Assembly (NCBI GenBank): GCA_902496595.1
Contig: CABVBV010000014.1
Span: forward strand, 1 to 25,471
Length of the DNA stretch: 25,471 nt
Source of the DNA: an uncultured Eubacteriales bacterium
GTDB taxonomy: Bacteria > Bacillota > Clostridia > Oscillospirales > Oscillospiraceae
Direction: 5' to 3'
The position numbers were made by a program, and so were the translations under genes. The notes under the pieces were generated by a model that was not told the DNA's origin, ran no database searches, and saw nothing but the letters and a program-made list of their open reading frames with translations. Below are positions 1-8,075 of this stretch, in pieces. Position 1 is the first letter of the stretch, and the number at the start of each line of letters is the position of its first letter.

Positions 1-1098
1 GCAAACGACTTCGACAAGCTGCTCTCCACCCTGCTCATCGGCAACAACATCGTGAACATCGCCGTGTCATCCATAGGTACGGTCATGTTCATCCAGCTGC
101 TGAACGACCCGGACAAGGGCGCGTCTGTCTCGACAATCGTCGTGACGGTCGTAGTCCTCATTTTCGGCGAGATAACTCCCAAGAGCATCGCCAAGGAGGC
201 GCCCGAGGGTTTTGCCCGGTTCTCCGCGCCCATCATCAAGCTGTTCATGTGGCTGCTGCTGCCCCTCAGTTGGATATTCGGGCTGTGGAAAAAGCTCGTG
301 TCCAAACTCTTCCGTGTGAAAGACGACAGAAGCATGACCCAGGAAGAGCTCTCCGTGCTGGTTGATGAGGCCGGCGAGGGCGGCGGCATCGACAGCGACG
401 AGGTGGAGCTGCTCAGAAGCGCACTGGAGTTCACCGAGCACGAGGCCGGCGACATTTTAACGCCGAGGGTAGACCTCGAGGCCGTGCCCCTGGACGCCGA
501 TGCAGAGAGCGTTGCAGAGGCTTTCCGCAGCTCGCGCTTCTCCCGCCTGCCGGTCTACGAGGGCAGCATCGACAACATCGTCGGAGTCGTCCATCAGAAG
601 GACTTCTACGACCTCGGCCTCGGCGAAGGCGGACTGCGCGAAATCATGACTCAGCCGGTCTACGTCCCCGCAAGCATCAAGATCAGCGCCCTGCTCAAAA
701 CACTTCAGCGGGCCAAGGCTCATATGGCCGTGGTCACGGACGAGTACGGCGGCACCCTCGGCATCGTCACCATGGAGGACATACTCGAGGAGCTCGTCGG
801 CGACATCTGGGATGAGCACGACGAGGTGGTGGAAGAACTGCATCAGACCGGTGAGAACAGTTACAGGGTCAGCGGTTCCGCCGAGCTTGACGAGATCTTT
901 GAGCGCTTCGACCTCGCCTGCGAGAGCGAGAGCGTCACCCTCAGCGGCTGGATAATGGAGCAGCTCGGCCGCATCCCCAAACCCGGAGACAGTTTCAACT
1001 TCGGCGGCCTGAGCTTCACCGTCCTCAAAGTGGACAGCCGCAGAGTCACCGAAGTTGAGATCAAAAAGCTCCCGCCTCTGGAGGGCGAAGAGGAATAA
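1..1098 (+). CDS. CNNM/CorC (HlyC)-family membrane protein with CBS pair, 5'-truncated
   Basis: The frame is open from base 1, so the start lies upstream. The visible part begins inside the DUF21/CNNM membrane domain (stretch LLSTLLIGNNIVNI, then a segment ending GEITPKSIAKE, a hallmark of this family). It continues through a linker (SMTQEELSVLVDEAGEGG), a CBS-domain pair (from about DILTPRVDLEAVP to GIVTMEDILEELVGDIWDE) and the C-terminal CorC_HlyC transporter-associated domain ending at EVEIKKLPP. Members are membrane proteins linked to Mg/Co ion efflux or transport; many are mis-labelled hemolysins. The substrate cannot be read from the sequence. The TAA stop is followed 20 bases later by a hairpin terminator, so transcription of this unit probably ends here. 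Family assignment is firm; the ion handled is not. Confidence 0.93.
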   Translation, partial: ANDFDKLLSTLLIGNNIVNIAVSSIGTVMFIQLLNDPDKGASVSTIVVTVVVLIFGEITPKSIAKEAPEGFARFSAPIIKLFMWLLLPLSWIFGLWKKLVSKLFRVKDDRSMTQEELSVLVDEAGEGGGIDSDEVELLRSALEFTEHEAGDILTPRVDLEAVPLDADAESVAEAFRSSRFSRLPVYEGSIDNIVGVVHQKDFYDLGLGEGGLREIMTQPVYVPASIKISALLKTLQRAKAHMAVVTDEYGGTLGIVTMEDILEELVGDIWDEHDEVVEELHQTGENSYRVSGSAELDEIFERFDLACESESVTLSGWIMEQLGRIPKPGDSFNFGGLSFTVLKVDSRRVTEVEIKKLPPLEGEEE

Positions 1099-1117
1099 TC
1101 AGGCATTATCCGCAAAC

Positions 1118-1150
1118 GCCCCACAGCCGGCCCGGCTGCGGGGCAATTTT
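1118..1150 (+). terminator. Intrinsic terminator after the CorC-family gene
   Basis: Arms GCCCC(A)CAGCCG and CGGCTG(C)GGGGC form a GC-rich stem with one A/C mismatch and a GCC loop, followed by AATTTT. It lies 20 bases past the TAA stop of the preceding gene. Confidence 0.8.
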
Positions 1151-1163
1151 GCGCCCTATGTGA

Positions 1164-1191
1164 TTGACATATCTGAAAAGGAGTTTATAAT
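1164..1191 (+). promoter_or_regulatory. Sigma-A promoter of the HTH-like gene
   Basis: TTGACA at 1164-1169 and TATAAT at 1186-1191 are both perfect consensus hexamers separated by 16 bases. The predicted transcript start near 1198 gives a short leader of about 34 bases before the TTG start at 1232. The gene therefore has its own strong promoter right after the upstream terminator. Confidence 0.82.
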
Positions 1192-1231
1192 GGATAGTTA
1201 TGAGTAGAAAGTGAATGTCTGGTGATATATC

Positions 1232-2332
1232 TTGAGCCTTGAGCTGACCCATTTATCAGAAAATGAATATGAGCGGTTGAGCTCCGGTGAGATGTCTCCG
1301 GCAATGGCGGCGAAGTATCTCCAGGAAGGTTCGTTCAAGCTCAGGAGCTTTGACGAGGTATTGAAGGGTATCTATCCCAGTTCAGACCTTCAGGCAAGGC
1401 TGATATCCGCCTTCATGGAATCCGAGCCCGGTGCGAACAAGGAGAGCGTCAGCCGTAACGTCAGGAACTGGATAAGCGGGCACTCCAAGCCCACCAGGCG
1501 TGAGGACGTATTCAGGATAGCGTTCGGGCTGGGACTTTCCGAATCGCAGGCAAACCGGCTGCTCGGTATGTGTACCGACTACGGCGTACACTATCGCAAC
1601 GGCAGGGACGTTGTTTACGCCTGGTTCCTGCGTATGGGCCTGGGCTACCCCGAGGCCCGTGATTTTTTCGTCAGCCTGCCGGAGATGCCGAGGTACGACG
1701 TCCCTCCGGATGGAGAGGCCGCGCATCTCACAAGGGATCTCCAGAGCAGCTTTTTGCAGGTACATACCAAAGACGAGCTGCGCGACTGCTACATTGCCAA
1801 TCTCAGCCGCTTCGGTGCGCTGCATCTGAGAGCATATGAGTATTTCAGAAGATATCTGGACAGGCTCATCCATCCCGTTCCGGCCTGGACAGGGCTCCAG
1901 GAGCCGGACTACTCGATGGAGGCGATCATGGAGCTCTATTTCTCCATGAATATGCCCTCGAGCCGGAGCAAGTGCGGTTACAGTGTTGTGCAGCGGCTGA
2001 TAAAGTACAACTGGCCCAACACCACAGCACTTAAGAATATTCGGAACCGGAAGCTGGACGTGCCCAGAAAGCTGCTGCTCCTGCTGTATGTCATAACCGA
2101 GAACGTGATAGACGGGGAGTATCAGGAGACGGATGAGGATTATCTGAGCCCCAGGGATAGGCTGGACGACCACTGGTTCGCAATAAACGCCATCCTCTCC
2201 GACTGCGGTATGCCGCCGCTCGACCCCAGAAACGCCACGGACTGGCTGGTGCTCTACGCGGTAACTGCAACGGACGAGTCCATGAGCGAGAGGATGGAAA
2301 AGGTCATAGAACATATGTTCGCCGGAAAATGA
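1232..2332 (+). CDS. Unrecognised protein with HTH-like N-terminal segment
   Basis: Predicted 366 aa, no signal peptide or membrane span, so probably cytoplasmic. Residues about 70-113 (NKESVSRNVRNWISG...PTRREDVFRIAFGLGLS...) have the pattern of the second half of Xre/Cro-type helix-turn-helix domains, where a 'PTREdvlrLAfaLgLs' segment follows the recognition helix. A second similar pattern lies near the C-terminus (NTTALKNIRNRKLDVPRKLLLLLYVIT), followed by a conserved-looking CGMPPLDPRNATDWLVLYAV segment. The start is TTG: an in-frame TGA at 1223-1225 excludes earlier starts, and the next in-frame ATG is at 1292. The gene has a consensus promoter and a strong terminator, and is convergent with the kinase operon. 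I do not recognise a named family; a DNA-binding or regulatory role is a guess from the HTH-like pattern. Confidence 0.8.
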   Translation: MSLELTHLSENEYERLSSGEMSPAMAAKYLQEGSFKLRSFDEVLKGIYPSSDLQARLISAFMESEPGANKESVSRNVRNWISGHSKPTRREDVFRIAFGLGLSESQANRLLGMCTDYGVHYRNGRDVVYAWFLRMGLGYPEARDFFVSLPEMPRYDVPPDGEAAHLTRDLQSSFLQVHTKDELRDCYIANLSRFGALHLRAYEYFRRYLDRLIHPVPAWTGLQEPDYSMEAIMELYFSMNMPSSRSKCGYSVVQRLIKYNWPNTTALKNIRNRKLDVPRKLLLLLYVITENVIDGEYQETDEDYLSPRDRLDDHWFAINAILSDCGMPPLDPRNATDWLVLYAVTATDESMSERMEKVIEHMFAGK

Positions 2333-2367
2333 GAACTCGGGCCGGACATCTTTCCTGAAACACGGCG

Positions 2368-2407
2368 CCGCCGGAGCATCGCAGCGATGCTCCGGCGGGC
2401 GTTTTTT
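2368..2407 (+). terminator. Strong intrinsic terminator of the HTH-like gene
   Basis: A perfect 14-bp stem (2368-2381 with 2385-2398, CAG loop) is followed closely by six T residues at 2402-2407. It sits 35 bases after the stop. On the minus strand the same hairpin is followed by only TTT, so it may also weakly end the convergent kinase operon. Confidence 0.92.
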
Positions 2408-2424
2408 GTTTACTCTGCCGGGTA

Positions 2425-5400
2425 TCAGTTCCAGGCGCCGATCGAGCTCTCGCTCTCAAACGTGGAGCCTTCCCGCAGGACGAGCGCTTCATCCGGGTCT
2501 TTGTAGATAGAGCTGATGCTGCCCGTGTTCACCAGACTGCCGCTCAGTTCTATTCGGCAGCTCAGGTAGAGCTCGCCGCTGTTTTCGCATTCTCCGGATA
2601 TGAGGATGCTGTTTATATCGCTGAAGTTCAGGGCGCTCAGGATGCCTTCGTTTTTCAGGCTGCCGTCCGTGCCTATATTCAGGAGCCCGCCGTAACTGTC
2701 GAAACTGCTGTCAGCACGTATTCCCACCTTCGCGCCGTCGAATATGCTCATCGAGCCGAACTGTGCATAGGTGGAACCGTCGGCCAGCTCGATATCGGAT
2801 GCGCCTGCCAGTGCGACGTCTCCGAGTTGGATCATGACGGATTCGCTCAGGTCTATATCCAGCTCATCCGAGCTCACCCTCTCGCCGTTCAGGACAAGGA
2901 AACTGTCGTCGCTCAGGCTCACGCGTTTCAGGCTGCTCTCCTGCATCCCATTGTTGGAGTTCGCGTACACGGCCATGGAGCCTTCGATCAAGTCCAGCTC
3001 CGCGGCGTTCAGTCCGCTGATCCTGGTATATGCCCATGAACCGCCGCTCAGGCTCATCCTCGTGCCGTCTCCGCTGCCAGTCCAGCCGGATATCAGCTCG
3101 ACCATGCCTGCGTTGCAGACCTCAATAACGTCGCAGCACAGCTTCCCGTTCACGACGAACAGCGAGCCCTCGACCACGACCGCTTCGCCCTCCGGCAAAC
3201 TCAGGCACGCGTCGTAATACACAAACACGGGCTTTGTCACCACAAGGCTCCCGCTCAGCTCAATATCTTTGTCTATCCTCACAGCCTCTATCGAAGGGTC
3301 GCTCAGCGCGGCCATGAGCTCGTCTTCGCTCGTGACCACATGGATATCAGGGCCGTCTATGAGCGTGAAATCCGCTTCCCAGCATTTCCCTTCTATTTCC
3401 CCCGTGATATTTGTATAGTTGCTTCTGGTGACGAACACGCCGTCCTCTGTCCTCAGCTGTGCTCCGTCCTCGATGTTGAGGATGTAACCGTCATAGTAAT
3501 CCAGCAGGCCCCTGTTTTCGCAGACGGCGCCTCGAAGCAGGTTCAGTTCTCCGCCGCCGCTGTATATGCTGCCGTAGTTTTCGAGACTGCCCTCCACGTC
3601 CATCGTCCCGTAGTTATTCAGTTCGCCTCCGACGATGAGGCTGCAGTCTGCGCTCACCTTGAAACTGCCGTAATTCCTGAACACGGCCTGGTCGTATCCA
3701 ACGGTTCCGTATTCCAGGCTTCCCTTACTGCTCGTTATGGAGCCCAGGTTATACACGTCGCCCCACATGGCGTTATATTCCTCGAAGAAGAGCTCTCCGG
3801 TATTTACTATATAGCAGTCCCCGCCTTTCATCCAGAGACCGTTTCCGGTTCTAAGAACGCCCCTGTTCAGCAGTTCGCACTGTTCTCCTTCGAACCACAA
3901 TCCGCAATCCAAGCTGCCGTTGTTCACCAGAGCGGTTCCTTCAAGCATGAGCGCGGCGTCTTCCGCCCCGTCGGCCGTGGAGATCCGCGCCCCTTTTTCC
4001 ACCAATATCGGGACGCTGGAGTACAGGTCTTCGGTGAGTTCAATATTTCCCTTCACCCTGATGCTCTCGGCTCCGCCGCTGCAGGCGACGCTCAGCTCCT
4101 TAAGGCTGGAGACGGTGACGGCGTTTTCAAAAGACGGGTCTGACATCAAGCTGAGCTTCGCGCCGTAGTGTTCGCCCGAGATATATGCAGAGCCGACGCC
4201 CTCGGTCACGATGATATTGCCGTTTATTATGGAGCTCTCGTCGCCCACGACGCTCCCGTCTTCGACGTACACATCCGAGTTCAGCTGCCCCTGCGTCCAG
4301 AGAACGGCTCCGCTCTTGAGCCTGAACAATCCGCGGGCTCCCAGTTTCGAGCCCTCGTCCACGAGCAGCGGCTTTGTGAGCTCGATCGCCGAATCCAGCC
4401 ATATATCTCCGCTGGCTGCGACGGCCTCGACGGACGAGTCCGAGAGCAGCTCGCGCAGCATGGCGCCGTCTGTTGCAACGGCGGCGTTTGCAAAAAGCTC
4501 GTCCCTGTCCGGGCCCGTCCATGTGTTGTTTACGGTCATCTCATCGGACGGGCTCCAGGTCACGTCCGGCTCGGTTTCCTGTTTTCCCGTTCCGGAGAGT
4601 ATGGCTGCCAGCAGAATGCAGATCAGCAGCAGCGAGCCCGCGACGGCTCCTGCAACGGCCTGCCTTTTGTTCTTCTGCTTCCCGCTCTGTACGGGTTCGG
4701 TCTTCCGCTCCGGCTCCGTCTTCTGAGCGGGCCCCGGGCCCGGGACATGGGGCTTTTCCTGCTCTTCGTCCTCATAAAGAGCGGTATGCAGCTCCTCTAT
4801 CGTCCTGTATCTCTGGTGCTGCTTGATGCCCATGCCGTGCAGGAGCGCCTTCTCCTGTTTCTCCGTCAGGTCTACACCGAGCTTCCTAGGCAGGATGATC
4901 TCATCGTCCATGAGCCGGTCAAGGGCCTGCGGAGGCGTTTTTCCGGTTATGCAATAATATATCGTGGCCGAAAGGCCGTACACATCCGTCCAGGGGCCCT
5001 GACCCTTATGCTGGTACTGCTCTATCGGCGCGTAGCCGTGTTTGAGCGTTATTGTCATCGTCTCAGTGCCCTGGGTCGATTCCCGGGCACAGCCGAAGTC
5101 CAGCAGCCGGACGCTTCCACGCTCCAGCATCAGATTGTCAGGGCTGATGTCGCGGTGGATGAGCCCCGCCTCGTGTACCGCGCTCAGGGCAGAGAACAGC
5201 GGCTCTATCATCCGAAGCAGCTCCTTGGCCGGGATACGGCCGCCTCGCTGCGCCACCAGCTCCTTGAAAGTCGTGCCGTCCACGTATTCCATGACGATAT
5301 AGGCGGTGTTGTTCAACTCGAAGAAGTCGCGGACAGATACTATCTCCGGCTGCTTATCCATCTTCGCCATTGTCCTGGCTTCGTAGAGGAAGCGGCTCTT

Positions 5401-5754
5401 GCCCTTTTCAAAGCTCCCCGACGCTCCGGCGTAACTGCTGACATTCAGCGACGCCGCCGAATGCCTTGCCACCCAGTTGGTGGGGAAATATTCCTTTATT
5501 GCCACCTTCAGCTCCAGCCTCAGGTCGCAGCCTATATATGTTATGCCGAAGCCGCCTTCGCCCAACATTCGCCCTACGAGGTATCTGTCCATGAGCACCG
5601 TTCCAGGAGGCAGGTGGTGCGGCAGCGGGAAGTATGCGCCGGAGGTGAGGCCGCAGTTCGGACACACGCCGCCCTCGCCCAGCGGAGTCATACAATACGG
5701 GCAGTACTCCATATTCACGGCCGTCACCCCTTTCTGCTCTGAATATATTCCCAT
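2425..5754 (-). CDS. Zinc-ribbon membrane Ser/Thr kinase with large beta-helix-like ectodomain
   Basis: Predicted 1109 aa. A zinc ribbon (Cys18, 21, 31, 34) leads into a protein kinase domain (about 58-325) with glycine loop GEGGFG, Lys87 in VAIKEYFP, catalytic HRDISPDN at 200-207 and DFG at 219-221, so it should be active. A Pro/Lys-rich linker and one membrane span (about 366-387) put the remaining ~720 residues outside. This ectodomain is rich in short Gly/Asn/Val beta-strand turns (NYGTM, NYGSI, NTGEL) like a parallel beta-helix, and carries three copies of a unit at about 430-472, 547-592 and 807-852 (pattern LSDPSIEAV..DIELS..TKP). I chose the ATG at 5754 because AAGGAG lies 8 bases before it. 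Alternatives are GTG 5718 and ATG 5712 (MEYCPYC, matching the neighbour's start). It is the last gene of the operon, 35 bases after the other kinase. Likely a sensor kinase; the ligand is unknown. Confidence 0.9.
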   Translation of the reverse strand: MGIYSEQKGVTAVNMEYCPYCMTPLGEGGVCPNCGLTSGAYFPLPHHLPPGTVLMDRYLVGRMLGEGGFGITYIGCDLRLELKVAIKEYFPTNWVARHSAASLNVSSYAGASGSFEKGKSRFLYEARTMAKMDKQPEIVSVRDFFELNNTAYIVMEYVDGTTFKELVAQRGGRIPAKELLRMIEPLFSALSAVHEAGLIHRDISPDNLMLERGSVRLLDFGCARESTQGTETMTITLKHGYAPIEQYQHKGQGPWTDVYGLSATIYYCITGKTPPQALDRLMDDEIILPRKLGVDLTEKQEKALLHGMGIKQHQRYRTIEELHTALYEDEEQEKPHVPGPGPAQKTEPERKTEPVQSGKQKNKRQAVAGAVAGSLLLICILLAAILSGTGKQETEPDVTWSPSDEMTVNNTWTGPDRDELFANAAVATDGAMLRELLSDSSVEAVAASGDIWLDSAIELTKPLLVDEGSKLGARGLFRLKSGAVLWTQGQLNSDVYVEDGSVVGDESSIINGNIIVTEGVGSAYISGEHYGAKLSLMSDPSFENAVTVSSLKELSVACSGGAESIRVKGNIELTEDLYSSVPILVEKGARISTADGAEDAALMLEGTALVNNGSLDCGLWFEGEQCELLNRGVLRTGNGLWMKGGDCYIVNTGELFFEEYNAMWGDVYNLGSITSSKGSLEYGTVGYDQAVFRNYGSFKVSADCSLIVGGELNNYGTMDVEGSLENYGSIYSGGGELNLLRGAVCENRGLLDYYDGYILNIEDGAQLRTEDGVFVTRSNYTNITGEIEGKCWEADFTLIDGPDIHVVTSEDELMAALSDPSIEAVRIDKDIELSGSLVVTKPVFVYYDACLSLPEGEAVVVEGSLFVVNGKLCCDVIEVCNAGMVELISGWTGSGDGTRMSLSGGSWAYTRISGLNAAELDLIEGSMAVYANSNNGMQESSLKRVSLSDDSFLVLNGERVSSDELDIDLSESVMIQLGDVALAGASDIELADGSTYAQFGSMSIFDGAKVGIRADSSFDSYGGLLNIGTDGSLKNEGILSALNFSDINSILISGECENSGELYLSCRIELSGSLVNTGSISSIYKDPDEALVLREGSTFESESSIGAWN

Positions 5755-5789
5755 TATATTCGCTCCTTCACGCATTTTCAACCGCTGTC

Positions 5790-8075
5790 TCAATTCTCGG
5801 TGCCTATGCAGCACAGGTAGATGGGCTCGTCTTCAAGTCCGCTCCAGAATATCCCGACGGCGATATTGTTGAAGAGTTCGCCCGTATCTTCGTCCTCACC
5901 GTAGAACAGCTCAACGCATTTGCCGGACACATAGGCGTCGACCTCATCATAGTCGTTCAGCTTCTTTATGAGCTCGGTCGCAGACCTGTAATCCACTCCA
6001 TATTCTTCAAGGATGGTGTCGAAATCCCCGGCGTAGGGGCGGTCGTGGTCGAAGAGCAGGGAGAGCTCGTTTGCCCTCTGAAGCGTGGCCTTTGCCAGAT
6101 CATAGTCCGGGCCCAGGTGCTCGAGGTCATAGAAGTCCATCGTCTGGTCGCGCTTCACATTAATATCATTCGCCAGCCAGCAGCTCAGGTACCAGCAGAC
6201 GCAGAAGTCTCCCGCGGAAAAGTCGGATTTGAGCTGCCATATGGCCTTGTTGAACAGGTCGAAGGGGAAGGCCATCTGTGAGGCCAGATACACCACCAGG
6301 CCGTCTTCCGCCTGGTCGAGCGCCCCCTCGTACATCCACATTACCGGATAATCGCCCAGGCTCTCCTGTATCTCGACCACTTCAAGTCCCGCCGGTATAT
6401 CCATTACAACCGCGTTGTCGTCCTCCGTCACGCCGTACACTACTCCATCGCTCGTGACATCGACGATCACCAATTCTCCGAAACCCGTATCCATGCCGTA
6501 GTCGAACACACACACCTCGGAGCCGAGAGCCCAATCCTCGCGGCTGAAGCTGAAGTCGTTCACCAGCACGATCGCCCTGAGACTGTCGCAGCCGGAGAAC
6601 GCCCCCGGCGCCGCCTCAGCGTTTCTGAACAGGTAGATGCTCTCGAGCCTTGTGCAGCCGCTGAAGGCATTCGCGCCTATTTGGGACACATATTCCGGTA
6701 TAATGATGGAGCTCATTGCCGTCTGGTCGGAAAATGCGCCGTCGTTTATCATCGTAACGGGCATCCCGTCTATTTCCTCGGGAATGGTGATGTGTCCGCT
6801 GATGAGGCCGTTATAACCAGTTACGGCGACGCTGCCGTCGAGGCTCACATATTTCAAGCCGTCTTCGGTCATGCCCGTCACCTGTTGGCCCACCTGGCCT
6901 TCGTCCGGCATTTGCGTGACATACGGCGCCTCGCTCGCTTCCGTTCCGGAAGTGGGCTCCGTCCATGCGGCGCTGCCGCCCGGCTCATCGTCTCTACTGC
7001 TCAGGCCGATGACGATCGTCAGGATTACTACCAAGGCTGCCGCCGCGATGCCTATTGCCTTGAGAGGCGGCTTCTTCCCGGTCTTCCGCGGCCCCAGCGG
7101 CACGTCGTCCGTTCTTTTGCTCTCGTCCGCCCTATCGTACAACTGGCTCATGAGCAGCTCCATGCTCTGCGGCCTCTTGGTCGGCTGGACTTCCAGGCCC
7201 CAGAGCAGGGCTTCCTCCTGCTTTCGGCTCAGCTCGGCCCCGAGCTGCGTCGGCAGCGTTAGCTCTGAGCCCTCGAGCCTGTCGACCGCCGAGGCGGGAA
7301 GGCTGCCCGTGATGCAGTAGTATATCGTGGCGCAGAGAGAATATATATCTGTCCACGGCCCCTGGCCCCTTGTTTGGTACTGCTCGACCGGGGCAAAGCC
7401 GTGCTTGAGCAGGATGCTCATGGAGCGTCCGTCCTCTATTGACCGGGCGCAACCGAAGTCTATCAGTTTCAGGCTGTCGTCCGGCATCCACATGATGTTG
7501 TCCGGGCTGATATCCCTGTGTATGATTCCGGAACTGTGCAGGGCGCCGATGTCGGCCATGAGCGGTCTTAACATCGAGAGCAGCTTCTTAGCCGGGAGCC
7601 GTCCGTTCTCCTGCATCTTCTGGTGCAGCGTCACGCCATCCAGAAATTCCATCACCAGATATGCCGTGCCGTTTGTGCTGAAGAAGTCCACCACCTGGAC
7701 TACCGTTTTGAGCTCCGTCTGCCTTGCGAGCAGCCTGGCCTCGTCCAGAAAGCTGGTCAGAGCGCCCTGGAGCTGCTGGGAGCAGCCGGGCTTCGGCACC
7801 ACGGCGACGGAGTCCCCCGCCCTCTCCGCGCACTGGACTGGGAAGCATTCCTTGACCGCGACCCTTCGGCCGCTGTCGGGCTCCACCGCGATATAGGTTA
7901 TTCCAAAGCCGCCCTGGCCTATGGCCGCACCCGTCAGGTAACGGTGCAGACCGCTGCCGTCGAGCATTGTCCCCGCCGGCAGCTGCTGCTCTCCCGGAGT
8001 CCAGCTCAGCGGCTTGCCGCAGTACTGGCAGAACTTGCCCGAGGCAGAGTGCATACAATGCGGACAGTATTCCAT
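5790..8075 (-). CDS. Zinc-ribbon membrane Ser/Thr kinase with LRR and CAP-like ectodomain
   Basis: Predicted 761 aa. It starts with a zinc ribbon (CPHC, CQYC; residues 4-19), then a kinase domain (about 47-312): GQGGFG loop, Lys75 in VAVKECFP, HRDISPDN at 186-193, DFG at 206-208. One membrane span lies at about 340-358. The outside part has a BspA-type leucine-rich stretch (about 420-505: GHITIPEEIDG, INDGAFSD, IGANAFSGC, APGAFSGC). A C-terminal region (about 658-760) resembles a CAP/SCP domain: it keeps RANELSLLFDHDRP and EYGVDYRSATELI but lacks the usual second-His segment. The ATG directly follows the TAA stop of the protease-FHA gene with no spacer, which suggests translational coupling. 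Kinase identity is clear and the LRR call is good; the CAP call rests on motif resemblance only. Probably a sensor kinase working with the PP2C and FHA proteins of the operon. Confidence 0.92.
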   Translation of the reverse strand: MEYCPHCMHSASGKFCQYCGKPLSWTPGEQQLPAGTMLDGSGLHRYLTGAAIGQGGFGITYIAVEPDSGRRVAVKECFPVQCAERAGDSVAVVPKPGCSQQLQGALTSFLDEARLLARQTELKTVVQVVDFFSTNGTAYLVMEFLDGVTLHQKMQENGRLPAKKLLSMLRPLMADIGALHSSGIIHRDISPDNIMWMPDDSLKLIDFGCARSIEDGRSMSILLKHGFAPVEQYQTRGQGPWTDIYSLCATIYYCITGSLPASAVDRLEGSELTLPTQLGAELSRKQEEALLWGLEVQPTKRPQSMELLMSQLYDRADESKRTDDVPLGPRKTGKKPPLKAIGIAAAALVVILTIVIGLSSRDDEPGGSAAWTEPTSGTEASEAPYVTQMPDEGQVGQQVTGMTEDGLKYVSLDGSVAVTGYNGLISGHITIPEEIDGMPVTMINDGAFSDQTAMSSIIIPEYVSQIGANAFSGCTRLESIYLFRNAEAAPGAFSGCDSLRAIVLVNDFSFSREDWALGSEVCVFDYGMDTGFGELVIVDVTSDGVVYGVTEDDNAVVMDIPAGLEVVEIQESLGDYPVMWMYEGALDQAEDGLVVYLASQMAFPFDLFNKAIWQLKSDFSAGDFCVCWYLSCWLANDINVKRDQTMDFYDLEHLGPDYDLAKATLQRANELSLLFDHDRPYAGDFDTILEEYGVDYRSATELIKKLNDYDEVDAYVSGKCVELFYGEDEDTGELFNNIAVGIFWSGLEDEPIYLCCIGTEN

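Noticed and set aside
4168..5742. Long plus-strand open frame (524 codons) opposite the beta-helix kinase
   Set aside because: It is antisense to a clear kinase domain, has a Leu/Arg/His-rich composition typical of GC-rich shadows and shows no domain.
5755..5814. Longer N-terminus for the beta-helix kinase (start at 5814)
   Set aside because: It would overlap the upstream kinase gene by 25 bases and has no better ribosome site; AAGGAG is well placed for the ATG at 5754.
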